In this document: positions 41,263 through 51,843 of the stretch, piece after piece | How positions within the stretch are numbered: the first letter of the stretch is position 1 | Layout: the number at the start of each line of letters is the position of its first letter | Assembly: GCA_903847155.1 (NCBI GenBank) | Contig: CAINCU010000014.1 | Location: 1-64,000 of the forward strand | DNA length: 64,000 nucleotides | Direction of reading: 5' to 3' | Source: an uncultured Gallionellaceae bacterium | GTDB lineage: Bacteria; Pseudomonadota; Gammaproteobacteria; Burkholderiales; Gallionellaceae | Notes under the pieces: model-generated | Told to the model about the DNA's origin: nothing | The model's input: the letters and a program-made list of their open reading frames with translations, nothing else | Databases searched by the model: none | Made by a program: the position numbers and the translations under genes

Positions 41263-41700
41263 TTAAGCCTCTTGTTTCAACAACAAGCCATGTTGGTACT
41301 GATCTATCGACTGAGAAATAGCCAACATCTGTTCCGAAGGGAATTGGCGCACAACATCACCCGTTTCCGTATCCACCAGCTTGACGACCTGCTTGTGGGT
41401 ATCTTTATCCACACTGAATTCCAGGCTCTTGTTGTTCTGTTTTAGTGTCTTGTTAATAGTGTCCAGTGCAGTCTTCAACTGTTCGGCAGTGGGAGGTTGT
41501 CCCGTCGCCTGTTTGGTCGGGTCTTTGGGCAATCCTAGCGACGCGTTTGCATCAACATTAGACGGTGAGGCACCCCCGGCCGATGGAGGGGCAACCCCGG
41601 TTGAGGGTAAGGTTGAAGTAACAACTGTAGGCGCGCCATCGCTGGCGAGCCTCACAGGTTGTGGAACCTGAACCTGATTACTTGTATCTTGGATAAGCAT
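41263..41700 (-). CDS. flaG: FlaG-family flagellar protein
   Basis: A 145-residue protein. After a Pro/Ser-rich start it has the FlaG domain (about 80-140): 'NKSLEFSVDKDTHKQVVKLVDTETGDVVRQFPSEQMLAIS'. Its position between fliC and fliD is typical. It affects filament length in other bacteria. Confidence 0.93.
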   Translation of the reverse strand: MLIQDTSNQVQVPQPVRLASDGAPTVVTSTLPSTGVAPPSAGGASPSNVDANASLGLPKDPTKQATGQPPTAEQLKTALDTINKTLKQNNKSLEFSVDKDTHKQVVKLVDTETGDVVRQFPSEQMLAISQSIDQYQHGLLLKQEA

Positions 41701-41723
41701 TTTGCCTCTCCTTTACCTATAAA

Positions 41724-41748
41724 CCCCGACCGGATCGCTCCGGCCGGG
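41724..41748 (-). terminator. Hairpin terminator between flagellin and flaG
   Basis: CCCGACCGGA and TCCGGCCGGG form a 10-pair stem (one wobble) around TCGC. On the minus strand it is followed by GTTTAT, a weak T-run. It may reduce read-through from the highly expressed flagellin gene. Confidence 0.6.
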
Positions 41749-41762
41749 TATTACCTTACCTG

Positions 41763-44561
41763 TTACTTCAACAGACTCAGTACCGAGTTTGGCAACTGAT
41801 TCGCTTGGGCCAGCATTGCAATACCTGCTTGTTGCAAGATCTGGTTACGAGTCAACTGCGCCGTTTCTGCCGCATAGTCAGTATCCTGAATGCGGCTACG
41901 CGAGGCAGTCATATTCTCGTTGGATGCCGCGATGCTGGCAATAGCCGAGGTGAAACGGTTCTCGATAGCGCCGAAAGTGCTGCTCAGGGTGCTCACGGTT
42001 TGCATGGCCGAGTCAACTTGTTGGATCGCCTTGTTGGCGTTGGCAACAGTATCGACTGCGGCTGTGCTGAGTGAGCCCGTGGAGGCAGCGATCGTGGTGC
42101 TTCCGAATCCTAACGCCCCCGTAGCATCGGTACCACCCAAGGTAACAGCGGCGGCGGAGGACAGATTCAAGCCAGTGCCGCTTAGGGTGGCATACACACC
42201 GCTCACGTTGCTGTTGATGTTGTCTGCCAGTGCTTGCACAGATGCATAAGTGCCGTTGGCAATCGTCGTACCATTGACCGTGAAGTTGCTGATCGTCACG
42301 CTTCCGCCTGAAGATCCCGCAGTACCACTGGCAACGCCGAAGCCTCCGGCAAGTGCATTGGCATCTGCAGCGGTGATGTTAACAGCAGTAGCGGCCCCTG
42401 TTTTGGTAATGCTGATCACGCCAGCGTTATTAGCTGCTGTGTAGCCATAGGGGGTCAATTGGGTTTGAATGTTTGCCGCGACTGCGTTCTGGTCGGCAAA
42501 GTTCTGATTCAGCGAGACTGCGTGACCATCAACAGAGAAGGTGGCGTTGGTGGTGGGAGTCGCATTGGTACCGGCTACGCCCGCCGCATTGACAAGACCT
42601 GAACTAATGGCATCCGCATCCGCACCCGTGATGGCAACTGCCGTGGAAGCCGCACCGGTAGAGGCGCGTGTAATGGTAAGAGCACCAGCAGTGTTACTCA
42701 CTGTGTAGCTACCTGCACCGCCAAGCTGTGTTTGAATCGCTGATGCCAAGCCGGCAAAGCTGCCGTAGTTCGAATTCAGGTTCACCGCGATACCACCGAT
42801 GGTGAGCGAGGCTGGGTTATTCGCAACTGCTGCCGAGCCTGCCACGCCTGCGGTGTTGGTGACGCCTGCTGAAACTGCGTTAGCGTCCGCAGCCGAAATG
42901 GCCACAGCAGTCGTAGTTCCTGTGTGAGTGATAACGAGGTTACCAGAAACGATAGCGGCGTTGTAGTTGGCTTTGTCAGCAAGAGCCGATGCAGCGATCT
43001 TGGTGTTGATCTCAGCGGCGACACCTGCTGCGGTTGAGTCATTGCCATTTAGCGTGATGGCAGTGCCATTCACCGAGAAGGTGGCATTGGTGGTTGCCAC
43101 TGCTGCGGTACCGGCGACACCTGCCGAATTGGTGATGCCAGCAGCGACCGCATTGGCATCGGCGGCTGTGATGGCAACTGCACCAAGGTTGGTGCCGTGG
43201 GTGATGACGATCTGACCACCAACAACGGCTGCATTGTAGTTGGCTTTGTCAGTAAGACCGGATGCTTGGATCTTGGTATTGATATCAGCGGCCACAAGAG
43301 CTGTGGTTGTGTCATTGCCATTCAGCGTGATGGCCGTACCATTCACCGAGAAGGTGGCATTGGAGGTGGCAGTGGCATTTGTACCAGCGGCTGTGGTACC
43401 TGCAGTCAAGCCAGCAGCGGTCAAATCAGCGCCAATACTGCTTAGGGTTGGCGCAACTGACCCCACCCCTGTGGTGCCTGCGGTGAACACGAGATGACCA
43501 GTCACATTGGTAGTGTCAACAACCCACGAAGCAACAGTACTAGAGCCAGCTGCTGTGAGTTGAGTATTAATCGCGGTTGCCATCGAAGCGCCGCTGGCAT
43601 CGGCAAGAGCACTCCAATTGTTGCCGTCCAAGGCGATGGTAAGGTTGGTCACCGAGGCATCGGTAATATCGAAGTGAGCAGCAGTACCACTGGCAGAAAA
43701 GTTAAGATTGGCACCTAATGCAATGGCTGCGCTGGTGTTTTTGGCTGCAGTGGCCGCGCTACCTGCGCCGCTAAAATTAGTCGGGGTAACGGTCATCGCA
43801 GTGGACTTGCCGTCCACTTGACCTGCGGCTGCAGTGCCAAAGTTGAAGTTGGAGAGCGCGGCTGGAGTGGAAGTACCATTGCCAGCAGGCACGGAGGCAC
43901 TGAAGTCGAAAGTATTGGCGGTGACCGAAACATGACCCGCTGTGGCTGGACTGGCACTAGTGCCATAGGCCGTAGTGGACGAGGTGACAGCAATCTTTCC
44001 ATCTACCGCACCAGAACCCAAAGCGCCGGAGTTTGCCGTTGCAATCTGACCGAACGCGGCAGTTCTGACGTTGCCGCTCAGCGCCAAGTTAATGGTTTCA
44101 CCCGCATTGGCACCGACCTGGAAGCTGGCGTTACCGAAGCTGCCGTCCAGAATTTTTTGGCCGTTGAAGGTGGTTTGCGAAGCGGAGCGGTCGATTTCCG
44201 AGAGGCGTTGTTGCACTTCGAGGTTCAACGCGGCGCGGTCGGATGCGCTATTGGTCGAGTTGGCGGCTTGCACGGCCAGTTGGCGGATACGCTGCAAGTT
44301 ATTAGTCATCTCGGTCAGTGCGCCGTCAGCGGTTTGAGCCAGCGAGATACCGTCATTGGCGTTACGCGAAGCCTGTGTCAGACCGTTGATTTGCGTGGTG
44401 AAGCGCGAGGCAATCGCCATACCTGCAGCATCGTCCATGGCGCTATTGATGCGCAAGCCGGAGGACAAGCGTTGCAAGGACACTTGCAATGCGCTTTGCG
44501 AGGTGGACAGATTGCGTTGCGCATTCAGCGACGCCATGTTGGTATTGATGATCGAGGGCAT
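41763..44561 (-). CDS. fliC: Flagellin, oversized with internal repeats
   Basis: 932 residues, roughly twice a common flagellin. The N-terminal D0/D1 ('[18 protein letters not shown]', '[21 protein letters not shown]') and C-terminal D1/D0 ('[31 protein letters not shown]') are canonical. The exposed middle (about 180-830) is Ala/Thr/Gly-rich and holds four tandem units of about 87-91 residues (401-752). The first two are nearly identical (each begins [17 protein letters not shown]), and the last two are diverged. A FliA promoter lies upstream. The enlarged region would form outer domains of the filament. Confidence 0.95.
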   Translation of the reverse strand: MPSIINTNMASLNAQRNLSTSQSALQVSLQRLSSGLRINSAMDDAAGMAIASRFTTQINGLTQASRNANDGISLAQTADGALTEMTNNLQRIRQLAVQAANSTNSASDRAALNLEVQQRLSEIDRSASQTTFNGQKILDGSFGNASFQVGANAGETINLALSGNVRTAAFGQIATANSGALGSGAVDGKIAVTSSTTAYGTSASPATAGHVSVTANTFDFSASVPAGNGTSTPAALSNFNFGTAAAGQVDGKSTAMTVTPTNFSGAGSAATAAKNTSAAIALGANLNFSASGTAAHFDITDASVTNLTIALDGNNWSALADASGASMATAINTQLTAAGSSTVASWVVDTTNVTGHLVFTAGTTGVGSVAPTLSSIGADLTAAGLTAGTTAAGTNATATSNATFSVNGTAITLNGNDTTTALVAADINTKIQASGLTDKANYNAAVVGGQIVITHGTNLGAVAITAADANAVAAGITNSAGVAGTAAVATTNATFSVNGTAITLNGNDSTAAGVAAEINTKIAASALADKANYNAAIVSGNLVITHTGTTTAVAISAADANAVSAGVTNTAGVAGSAAVANNPASLTIGGIAVNLNSNYGSFAGLASAIQTQLGGAGSYTVSNTAGALTITRASTGAASTAVAITGADADAISSGLVNAAGVAGTNATPTTNATFSVDGHAVSLNQNFADQNAVAANIQTQLTPYGYTAANNAGVISITKTGAATAVNITAADANALAGGFGVASGTAGSSGGSVTISNFTVNGTTIANGTYASVQALADNINSNVSGVYATLSGTGLNLSSAAAVTLGGTDATGALGFGSTTIAASTGSLSTAAVDTVANANKAIQQVDSAMQTVSTLSSTFGAIENRFTSAIASIAASNENMTASRSRIQDTDYAAETAQLTRNQILQQAGIAMLAQANQLPNSVLSLLK
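42306..43361 (-). repeat. Tandem repeats in the flagellin gene
   Basis: Four units of about 270 bases encode residues 401-752 of the flagellin. The unit motif is 'ATFSVNG..I.LN.N', 'IQTQL/INTKI' and '[10 protein letters not shown]...G..N.AGVAG'. Near-identity of units 1 and 2 indicates recent duplication. Confidence 0.85.
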
Positions 44562-44673
44562 GTTAGTTCTCCTTAATAACTTGAAACTTTTTATCTGGAT
44601 ACTGCGTCCGGCTTTGTGCCGTCAACTTTGGTTTGCCTTGAATTGCGAGGCATAGCAACCGCCGTTGAATCTG

Positions 44674-44700
44674 TTATCGGAGAATTACGGGAAAACTTTA
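44674..44700 (-). promoter_or_regulatory. Sigma-28 (FliA) promoter of flagellin
   Basis: On the minus strand TAAA is followed by 15 bases and then TCCGATAA, matching the FliA consensus TAAA-N15-GCCGATAA at all but one base. It lies about 110 bases upstream of the flagellin start. Confidence 0.85.
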
Positions 44701-44707
44701 GCGCTGA

Positions 44708-46369
44708 TTAGCGAATGAGGCTGGAGAGGTCGTTTTCTGCGGCTATCACGCGGTTCTTGCCGGCCTGTTTGGCTTGATACATGGCTTTGTCGGCACGCCC
44801 GACCAGGTCTTCCTGATCTTCGTTTTCGCCGCGCAGGGCGACACCGGCACTGAAGGTGACCAGTATGCGTTCGTTATTGTGCAGGAAGAATTTCTTGGTC
44901 AGATCGCGCTGCAGGCGTTGCATGGCCTCGATTGCCGCCTCCAAATCGGTATCCGGCAGGATGATGACGAATTCTTCGCCGCCGTAGCGTCCCACTGCAT
45001 CGGTAGGGCGCAATGTCTCTTTAATGACATTGATAAGGTGAGTGAGTGCACGGTCACCTGCTTGATGTCCGAGCGCGTCGTTCAGTTTTTTGAAATTATC
45101 AATGTCGAGCAGGGCGACACTTAGCGGGGAATGGTTGCGGTCTGCGCGTTTCAGTTCCCGATCTATGGTTTCATCCAGCCCGCGGCGGTTCAAGGCACCA
45201 GTCAGTTGGTCTTCACGTACCAGTTCGCTGATTTGCATGAGTTCATGTTCCAGTTCCTTGATGCGCGCGTCGGCTTCGTCGGCTTGTTTTTTGGTGGTCA
45301 ACAGTTCTTCGTGAGAACGCAGTGCGCTGGCTTGGATGACACGGGTATCTCGCATCACGTCTTCGAGTATGTTTCCCAGTTGGGCCAGATCGTCGGTCTT
45401 GCTGATTCGTTGGCTGTAGCCTTCGATCTTTTTGTGATATTCCCCGGTGCTTTCGGTGAGGTTGCCCAAGCGGTCAATGAAGGTGGTCATCAGCTTCTTG
45501 AGTGTTGTTTTGGCATCGTTCAGGCTTTGCTTGAGCGTGCTTTGCTTGATGATCGTATCGCGCAGGTTGCGTTCTGCATCGGCTATAGCGTGCCTGTCCA
45601 TCGGTTTGGCGATGATGTCTTGCAGTGCAGCAACTTGACCCTGCAACCATTCATCGTCGGAGACCAGTTCGCTGACGTTTTCCACCATCAAGCGCAGCAA
45701 GCGCAGCAGGCCTTCCTGTACCTTGACCTTGTCGCTGCCGCGTAATTCGATCTTGAGCCAGAACTGACGCAGTTGCTTGGTCAGGTCGCTGATGCGGTTG
45801 GCATCGTTGGTGGCGCGTACCTGCGCTACCAGCCGCCGAATATCTTCAGCCAGCTCGGGGTGGGACGCAAGGGTGTTTTCCAGCGATTGGGCCAGCAGTT
45901 CTCGCAATTGCTGGAGTAATTCATTGCCGCTGGCTGTTGCCGCAGAGGCTGCTGCGGCAACAGCCGCCTGTTTGTCAGGGTGTGTGGCAGCTTCGTTCGG
46001 CATGACAGCGGGAGCGAATTCGCTGCCGGCCTCCGGGGTGCTGGACCATGAGCGTACCAAACCCTGCAACTTGGCGAATAACACCGCGGGGTCGGAGGCA
46101 AAGCGTGCCAGAACGGTTTCCAATCCGTCTTTTTTGCGAGTAATGGTGATGCCTTTGTGCGGAGTTTCCAGTTGGCGCAGCAGGTCGCGAACCAGGCCGG
46201 ACCAATTTTGTGCTGGCTTGGATTCGAGTGTATCCGTGGTGGATGCAGGAACGCCGCTCAACTCGCGGTAAACGCTGGAGTAGTTTTCCGGTGTCGGGGT
46301 AAGTTTGCGGGCAGCCAATGCCTTGAGCGTTTCTCGCGCAATATCGGAAGGGGTGTTGAGGTCGCTCAT
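44708..46369 (-). CDS. Diguanylate cyclase (GGDEF) with helical N-terminal region
   Basis: 553 residues. A long, mostly helical, membrane-free N-terminal region (to about 370) includes coiled-coil near 290-380, followed by a GGDEF domain with YGGEEF and an RxxD feedback site (RPTD). The N-terminus 'SDIARETLKALAARKLTPTPENYSSVYREL' is a recurring N-terminal module of betaproteobacterial cyclases. The product should be c-di-GMP, which the YcgR encoded at 36.7 kb can sense. It stands next to flagellin but has its own upstream gap. Confidence 0.92.
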   Translation of the reverse strand: MSDLNTPSDIARETLKALAARKLTPTPENYSSVYRELSGVPASTTDTLESKPAQNWSGLVRDLLRQLETPHKGITITRKKDGLETVLARFASDPAVLFAKLQGLVRSWSSTPEAGSEFAPAVMPNEAATHPDKQAAVAAAASAATASGNELLQQLRELLAQSLENTLASHPELAEDIRRLVAQVRATNDANRISDLTKQLRQFWLKIELRGSDKVKVQEGLLRLLRLMVENVSELVSDDEWLQGQVAALQDIIAKPMDRHAIADAERNLRDTIIKQSTLKQSLNDAKTTLKKLMTTFIDRLGNLTESTGEYHKKIEGYSQRISKTDDLAQLGNILEDVMRDTRVIQASALRSHEELLTTKKQADEADARIKELEHELMQISELVREDQLTGALNRRGLDETIDRELKRADRNHSPLSVALLDIDNFKKLNDALGHQAGDRALTHLINVIKETLRPTDAVGRYGGEEFVIILPDTDLEAAIEAMQRLQRDLTKKFFLHNNERILVTFSAGVALRGENEDQEDLVGRADKAMYQAKQAGKNRVIAAENDLSSLIR

Positions 46370-46469
46370 GGTGTGACTAAACTGAAAAAGGCATGTTGCG
46401 TATTATGCATTGAAGGATAGGCGTTCAAGAATGGAATAGCGGCATAAATGGCGGTTAATTTAGGGTGAG

Positions 46470-47102
46470 TCATTCGATCAAGTGATTATTGATCGCGTAA
46501 TGGATAGCCTCGGCGTTAGTCTTGAGTTTCATTTTTTCCAGAAGCCGCGAGCGATAAACGCTGATGGTTTTGGGGCTGAGCGACATGATTTCAGCCATTT
46601 CACTTAATTTTTTACCCTGCGCCAGCAAACACAAGGTCTGATACTCCCGATTGGACAAAGTTTGGTGCGCCAGCTCTTGGTATCCTTGGGATAATCCGTC
46701 GGCCAGTTGTTCTGCCAATTCGCTGCTGATGTATTTTTTTCCTTTGGCAACCTGACGGATGGCGGTGACCAATTGTGCCGGTGCGCTTTGTTTGTTCAGG
46801 TAGCCGGCCGCGCCAGACTTCATCGAGCGCAGGGCATATTGTTCTTCCGGGTGCATGCTAAGCATCAGCACAGGTGTCTGCGGGTGGTCGTCCTTGAGTT
46901 GTTTGAGTACTTCAACACCCTGTTTGTCGGGCATGCTGATGTCCAGCAGGATTACATTGAAATCGCCTTCCTTTGCCATTTTGATGGCCTGAATCCCGGT
47001 CTCTGCTTCGCCGGTGACGCGCATGTCGTCGGTATCGTCCAGTAGTTGCTTCAATCCCTTGCGAATCAAGGCATGGTCGTCTGCGATAAGCACTTTAATC
47101 AT
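46470..47102 (-). CDS. NarL/LuxR-type response regulator
   Basis: 210 residues. The receiver has 'IADDHALIRKGL', phospho-acceptor Asp in 'VILLDISMPDKQG' and Lys in 'GYLNKQS'; the C-terminal LuxR helix-turn-helix has 'LSNREYQTLCLLAQGKKLSEMAEIMSLSPKTISVYRSRLLEKM'. It is probably the partner of the kinase encoded 15 bases upstream. The target genes are unknown. Confidence 0.93.
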   Translation of the reverse strand: MIKVLIADDHALIRKGLKQLLDDTDDMRVTGEAETGIQAIKMAKEGDFNVILLDISMPDKQGVEVLKQLKDDHPQTPVLMLSMHPEEQYALRSMKSGAAGYLNKQSAPAQLVTAIRQVAKGKKYISSELAEQLADGLSQGYQELAHQTLSNREYQTLCLLAQGKKLSEMAEIMSLSPKTISVYRSRLLEKMKLKTNAEAIHYAINNHLIE

Positions 47103-47117
47103 TAGGTCGCCTCTACT

Positions 47118-48638
47118 TCAATCGAACAATGCTTGCTGGTTGTCTGACGCGAATTGTGACACTGCGGAATTGGCATCTTGATGCGGGATACTGATCGACA
47201 CGGTTGTACCCTTGTTAAGTGCGCTTTCAAGTTTTACTTCGCCGCCGAAATGCGCGACGCGCTCGAAAATTCCACGCAAGCCAAATGAATGTAGCTTGGA
47301 GCGGTCGGCATCGCGGATGCCCCGGCCATTGTCGCTTACCACCAACTCAACACAACTTTCCCGGTTGACGACAGAGATTGAAACTTGGGTGGCTTGGGCA
47401 TGTTTGGTAATGTTGTTCAGCGTTTCCTGAAAGATGCGGAACAAGGTGATGGCGACATCTGGCGAAATAGGCGCGCCCTCGTCATTATTATCCAAATTAC
47501 AGGTGATGCCGGTGCGTCGCGAGAATTCGTTGGCTTCGTTCTCGATGGCGGCAATGATGCCGAAAGTATCCAAAGTGCTTGGGCGCAGGTTGCGGGAGAT
47601 ATTGACGGCGGCACGGGTACATTTAGCGACCAAATCTTCAATTTCCTGGGCTTTCTGCGCGAGCACGGTTTGGTCTTTCAGGCGACCGGCAAGCCATGCT
47701 ATTTCAAGTCTGGTGGCTGTGAGCAAGCTGCCCAGATCATCATGTACCTCGCGTGCGATGGAGATGCGTTCCTGTTCGCGTACATCATGTATATGCGCGG
47801 ACAATTCGCGCAGTTGTTCCTGTGACTGTCTTAACTCGACTTTTGCGAGTTTGCTCTGTGTGATGTTGAGCATGATGCCTTCCCATTGCGTTCCATCATT
47901 CGCAAGACGGGGGGTGCAACGCAAATTGATCCATTTGATTTCGTTGCTCGGCAATAAGACTACACGGCCTTCCCAGTTCCAGAACGAAAGATGCTTTGCG
48001 GAATGCTGCATACTTTGTTGGTATGAATTCAAAACTTGTGGGTGCAGCATGGCCTCGAACAGATTGGCATTGTCGATCAAGTCCTGAGAACTCAGGCCAA
48101 GCAAGTCGTTGCAGCCTTCGCTGACATAAAGGAAGGTTACTTGGCCATTGGTGTTTAAGTGTATCTGGCAGGCTAGGCCAGGCAGGTCGGCGATAAAGGC
48201 CTGTAGGCGGGTCTGGTTTTCCAGCAATGACTGTTGCATTTCCCGGTGTTCTTGACGGATGCGTGCGGCGTGCAGGTTGTGTTCAATGGAAGAAATCAGG
48301 CGGTTTGTGTTTCCCTTAAGGATGTAGTCGTCTGCTTCCTTTTGCAGGGTGCGGATAACGGTTGCTTCTTGAAGGCGGTGAGCAAGCAGGATAAAAGGAA
48401 TGTCCGGATAAGGCTGTCGCAATAGTTTTAATGCATCCAATCCGCCGAAACCATCTGGATCGTCACTGCATAGGATTACGTCAAACGTGGAGTTTTCGAG
48501 CGCAGCCTGTATGGCTTGAGCATTGTCTACTATCTGGTGTTCAAGTGCGTACCCTGCGGGGGGGAGTTTGGCGAGTATGTTTTGCGCATCTTCGACACAA
48601 GTTTCGACGAGTAGTATACGAAGTCTCTTGGTGGTCAT
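47118..48638 (-). CDS. Sensor histidine kinase (REC-like, PAS, HisKA_3)
   Basis: About 506 residues, no membrane helices. A receiver-like domain (about 5-125) is followed by a PAS domain (about 145-270) and a NarX-type HisKA_3/HATPase core with 'EVHDDLGSLLTATRLEIAWLAGRL' and 'VSDNGRGIRDADRSKLHSFGLRGIFERV'. In the receiver the phospho-acceptor position in 'VILCSDDPDG' aligns with Ser rather than Asp. ATG at 48636-48638 is preferred to an upstream in-frame start because AAAGGCAG precedes it. Confidence 0.9.
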   Translation of the reverse strand: MTTKRLRILLVETCVEDAQNILAKLPPAGYALEHQIVDNAQAIQAALENSTFDVILCSDDPDGFGGLDALKLLRQPYPDIPFILLAHRLQEATVIRTLQKEADDYILKGNTNRLISSIEHNLHAARIRQEHREMQQSLLENQTRLQAFIADLPGLACQIHLNTNGQVTFLYVSEGCNDLLGLSSQDLIDNANLFEAMLHPQVLNSYQQSMQHSAKHLSFWNWEGRVVLLPSNEIKWINLRCTPRLANDGTQWEGIMLNITQSKLAKVELRQSQEQLRELSAHIHDVREQERISIAREVHDDLGSLLTATRLEIAWLAGRLKDQTVLAQKAQEIEDLVAKCTRAAVNISRNLRPSTLDTFGIIAAIENEANEFSRRTGITCNLDNNDEGAPISPDVAITLFRIFQETLNNITKHAQATQVSISVVNRESCVELVVSDNGRGIRDADRSKLHSFGLRGIFERVAHFGGEVKLESALNKGTTVSISIPHQDANSAVSQFASDNQQALFD

Positions 48639-48735
48639 GGCTCTGCCTTTATGCAATGAGCGGATTATAAGCGCCGTTCACGCTTCATCGCCATAATACG
48701 GTAGAATGTTCTCAGTCAGAGACAGCCATTCACTC

Positions 48736-49830
48736 ATGCATTCCGCTCGTATTGTCGTTACTCCAGAGAACCTGCTTCGCCCCGATGTATTGGCGTTGCA
48801 TGCTTATCACGTTCCTCCCGCCAGCGGCATGATTAAGCTGGACGCGATGGAAAATCCTTATATATTGCCGCAAGCCTTGCGCGACGAGATCGCGCGACTG
48901 GTGGCAGGTGCGGCAATCAATCGCTATCCCGATGCGGCAGCACATCAGCTCAAGGCGAGTATAAGTAAGGTAACCAACTTGCCTTCCGGCATGGATATAT
49001 TACTGGGCAACGGTTCGGACGAGATCATCCAGTTGCTGGCAATGGCGGTGGCCAAGCCCGGCGCGACCTTGTTGAGCGTCGAGCCGTCGTTCGTCATGTA
49101 CAGGATGATTGCCACGTTCGTCGGCATGAAATATGTCGGCGTGCCGCTGACTCAAGATTTTTCGCTCGATTTGCCGGCGATGCTGGATGCCATTAAGCGC
49201 GAGCAGCCCGCGCTGGTGTTCCTCGCCTATCCCAATAATCCTACCGGCAATCTATTCGATGCCGAAGCCATTAAGCAGATCATTCAGGCTGCGCCGGGAT
49301 TGGTGGTGGTGGACGAAGCCTATTACGCTTTTGCCAGCGACAGCTTCATTCCGCATCTGGCGCATTACGAAAACTTGCTGGTAATGCGCACTTTTTCCAA
49401 GCTGGGGATGGCGGGTTTGCGCCTGGGTTTTCTGGCGGGTTCGTCGGCATGGTTGGCGCAGTTGGAAAAGTTGCGCTTACCGTATAATGTTGGCGTTCTG
49501 CCGCAATTGGTTGCGGCAAAATTGCTGGAGCACCATGATGTACTGCTGGCACAAGCACAAAGCATCAAGCAGGAACGAACCAAGTTGTTTGCTGCATTGG
49601 CTATTATCAACGGTGTGCAGGTTTATCCTAGCGAAGCCAATTTCATCCTGTTGCGCGTGGCAAAAGCCACGCAGATATTTGAAGGGCTGAAACAACGCAG
49701 TGTGTTGATTAAGAACTTGAACGGCGGACATCCGGCATTGGTGGATTGTTTGCGAGTCACGGTGGGAACGCCGGAAGAGAATATAAAATTTGTTGCGGCA
49801 TTGCAAGACACGATTAACCAACTCGCATAA
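48736..49830 (+). CDS. hisC: Histidinol-phosphate aminotransferase
   Basis: About 364 residues. It is a class I/II PLP enzyme with 'KLDAMENPY', '[32 protein letters not shown]', '[10 protein letters not shown]' and the PLP lysine in '[15 protein letters not shown]'. It converts imidazole-acetol phosphate to histidinol phosphate. The ATG at 48736 is preferred; an in-frame ATG at 48706 overlaps a GGTAGAAT promoter-like box. It heads the hisCBHAFIE cluster. Confidence 0.95.
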   Translation: MHSARIVVTPENLLRPDVLALHAYHVPPASGMIKLDAMENPYILPQALRDEIARLVAGAAINRYPDAAAHQLKASISKVTNLPSGMDILLGNGSDEIIQLLAMAVAKPGATLLSVEPSFVMYRMIATFVGMKYVGVPLTQDFSLDLPAMLDAIKREQPALVFLAYPNNPTGNLFDAEAIKQIIQAAPGLVVVDEAYYAFASDSFIPHLAHYENLLVMRTFSKLGMAGLRLGFLAGSSAWLAQLEKLRLPYNVGVLPQLVAAKLLEHHDVLLAQAQSIKQERTKLFAALAIINGVQVYPSEANFILLRVAKATQIFEGLKQRSVLIKNLNGGHPALVDCLRVTVGTPEENIKFVAALQDTINQLA

Positions 49831-49838
49831 GGCGAATC

Positions 49839-50426
49839 ATGCGTAGCGCAAAAGTCACACGCAACACTCTGGAAACCAGAATCAGCGTTGAGCTGAATCT
49901 GGATGGCACAGGTAAAGTCAAACTGGATACCGGCTTGCCATTCCTCGAACACATGCTGGACCAAATCGCGCGTCACGGATTGCTCGACTTGGACATAAAT
50001 GCCAAGGGCGATTTGCACATCGACGCGCATCACACTGTGGAAGACCTCGGCATCACGCTGGGTCAGGCGTTCAATCAGGCGGTGGGCGACAAAAAAGGCT
50101 TGCGCCGTTACGGCCATGCTTACGTGCCGCTGGATGAGGCGCTGTCGCGCGTGGTGCTGGACATCTCCGGTCGCCCGGGCTTGGTGTTCAACGCCGAGTT
50201 CGTGCGTGCCAGTGTCGGTGAGTTCGAGGTCGATTTGATCCGCGAATTCTTTCAGGGCTTCGTCAATCACGCCTTGGTCACTTTGCACATCGACAATCTG
50301 GCGGGCGACAACGCCCACCATCAAGCCGAGACTATCTTTAAGGCATTCGGTCGTGCCATGCGCGTAGCTCTGGAGCTTGATCCGCGCATGGCAGGCGTGA
50401 TGCCTTCCACCAAGGGAACTCTATAA
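49839..50426 (+). CDS. hisB: Imidazoleglycerol-phosphate dehydratase
   Basis: A 195-residue monofunctional HisB (no phosphatase domain). Metal-binding motifs '[14 protein letters not shown]', '[18 protein letters not shown]' and '[16 protein letters not shown]' are present. It acts at the sixth step of histidine synthesis. It lies 8 bases after hisC. Confidence 0.97.
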   Translation: MRSAKVTRNTLETRISVELNLDGTGKVKLDTGLPFLEHMLDQIARHGLLDLDINAKGDLHIDAHHTVEDLGITLGQAFNQAVGDKKGLRRYGHAYVPLDEALSRVVLDISGRPGLVFNAEFVRASVGEFEVDLIREFFQGFVNHALVTLHIDNLAGDNAHHQAETIFKAFGRAMRVALELDPRMAGVMPSTKGTL

Positions 50427-50435
50427 TTTTTCATT

Positions 50436-51071
50436 ATGGTTGATATCGCAATCGTAGATTACGGCATGGGCAACTTGCGCTCGGTGCAACAGGCCGTGCA
50501 TAAGGTCGCTCCTGACGCATCAGTCAGCGTCACCGACGACTCACAAGTTGTCGGTGACGCCAAGCGTGTGATATTCCCCGGACAAGGTGCGATGCCGGAT
50601 TGCATGCGCGAACTGGATGCGCGCGGCTTGCGCCAAGCGGTGCTGGATGCCGCACGCAACAAACCTTTCCTTGGGATTTGTATCGGCTTGCAAATGTTGT
50701 TCGAGCACAGCGCCGAGGGCAATGTGCCGGGACTGGGTGTATTGCCGGGTGAAGTAGTGCGTTTTGCTTCCGAACTGCGAGATGCTCAAGGCAATAAACT
50801 CAAAGTACCGCACATGGGCTGGAATCAGGTGCATCACGGCGATCACGTGTTGTGGAACGGCATAGCTCAAGACGCACGTTTCTATTTCGTGCATAGCTAT
50901 TATGTGCGGCCGAGTGATGTGAGCTTGGTGCAAGCGACTAGCGACTATCCACAACCTTTCGTGTGCGCGGCGGCGCGGGATAATTTATTTGCTGTTCAGT
51001 TTCACCCTGAAAAGAGTGCGGCGGCTGGTTTGCATCTGCTGCAAAATTTTATCAACTGGAATCCTGCTTAA
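50436..51071 (+). CDS. hisH: Imidazole glycerol phosphate synthase, glutaminase subunit
   Basis: A 211-residue class I glutamine amidotransferase. It has 'VDYGMGNLRSVQQA' at the start, the catalytic Cys in 'PFLGICIGLQMLF' and His/Glu in 'AVQFHPEKSAAAG'. It supplies ammonia to HisF, which is encoded two genes downstream. Confidence 0.97.
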   Translation: MVDIAIVDYGMGNLRSVQQAVHKVAPDASVSVTDDSQVVGDAKRVIFPGQGAMPDCMRELDARGLRQAVLDAARNKPFLGICIGLQMLFEHSAEGNVPGLGVLPGEVVRFASELRDAQGNKLKVPHMGWNQVHHGDHVLWNGIAQDARFYFVHSYYVRPSDVSLVQATSDYPQPFVCAAARDNLFAVQFHPEKSAAAGLHLLQNFINWNPA

Positions 51072-51084
51072 TTGTTGTTAAATC

Positions 51085-51843
51085 ATGGACACTAAAACTC
51101 TCATCATCCCTGCTATCGATCTGAAAGATGGTCACTGTGTGCGCCTCAAACAAGGCGTGATGGAAGGAGCAACGGTCTTTTCCGAAGACCCTGCCGCCAT
51201 GGCAAAACACTGGCTGGCACAAGGCGCACGCCGCATGCATCTGGTGGATCTGAACGGTGCTTTCGCCGGTAAACCCAAGAACGAAGCGGTGGTGCGCAGC
51301 ATTATCGAGGCGGTGGGGGGCGAGATTCCGATACAACTCGGCGGCGGCATCCGCGATCTGGAAACCATTGAACGCTATCTCGACCTCGGCGTGACTTATG
51401 TCATCATCGGTACAGCGGCGGTTAAAGTCCCGGGCTTTTTACACGAAGCCTGCGACGCCTTCCCCGGACACATCATGGTCGGCCTCGATGCCAAAGGCGG
51501 CAAGGTCGCGGTGGATGGTTGGTCGAAATTGACCGGTCACGACGTGGCCGATTTGGCCAAGCGTTTCGAGGGTTACGGCGTGGAAGCGATCATTTACACT
51601 GACATCGGGCGCGACGGCATGATGTCCGGCGTGAACATCGAAGCCACCGTCGAGCTGGCTCGCCCATTGCATGTGCCGGTCATCGCCAGCGGTGGTATCA
51701 CCAATCTGGATGATGTGCGCAAACTGTGCGCGGTGCGTTCCGAAGGCATCACCGGTGCGATCACCGGGCGTGCTATCTACGAAGGCACGCTGGATTTCAA
51801 GGCGGCGCAAGCCTTGGCGGACGAACTGTCGCCGAAAATATAA
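51085..51843 (+). CDS. hisA: ProFAR isomerase
   Basis: A 252-residue TIM-barrel enzyme. It has '[18 protein letters not shown]' with the catalytic Asp, '[13 protein letters not shown]' and '[15 protein letters not shown]' with the second Asp. It isomerises 5'-ProFAR to PRFAR. Its stop overlaps the hisF start by one base (TAATG). Confidence 0.97.
   Translation: MDTKTLIIPAIDLKDGHCVRLKQGVMEGATVFSEDPAAMAKHWLAQGARRMHLVDLNGAFAGKPKNEAVVRSIIEAVGGEIPIQLGGGIRDLETIERYLDLGVTYVIIGTAAVKVPGFLHEACDAFPGHIMVGLDAKGGKVAVDGWSKLTGHDVADLAKRFEGYGVEAIIYTDIGRDGMMSGVNIEATVELARPLHVPVIASGGITNLDDVRKLCAVRSEGITGAITGRAIYEGTLDFKAAQALADELSPKI

Noticed and set aside
42306-43361. Repeat array considered as a CRISPR-like structure
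   Set aside because: The units are long (about 270 bases), coding and contiguous with no spacers; they are protein repeats of flagellin.
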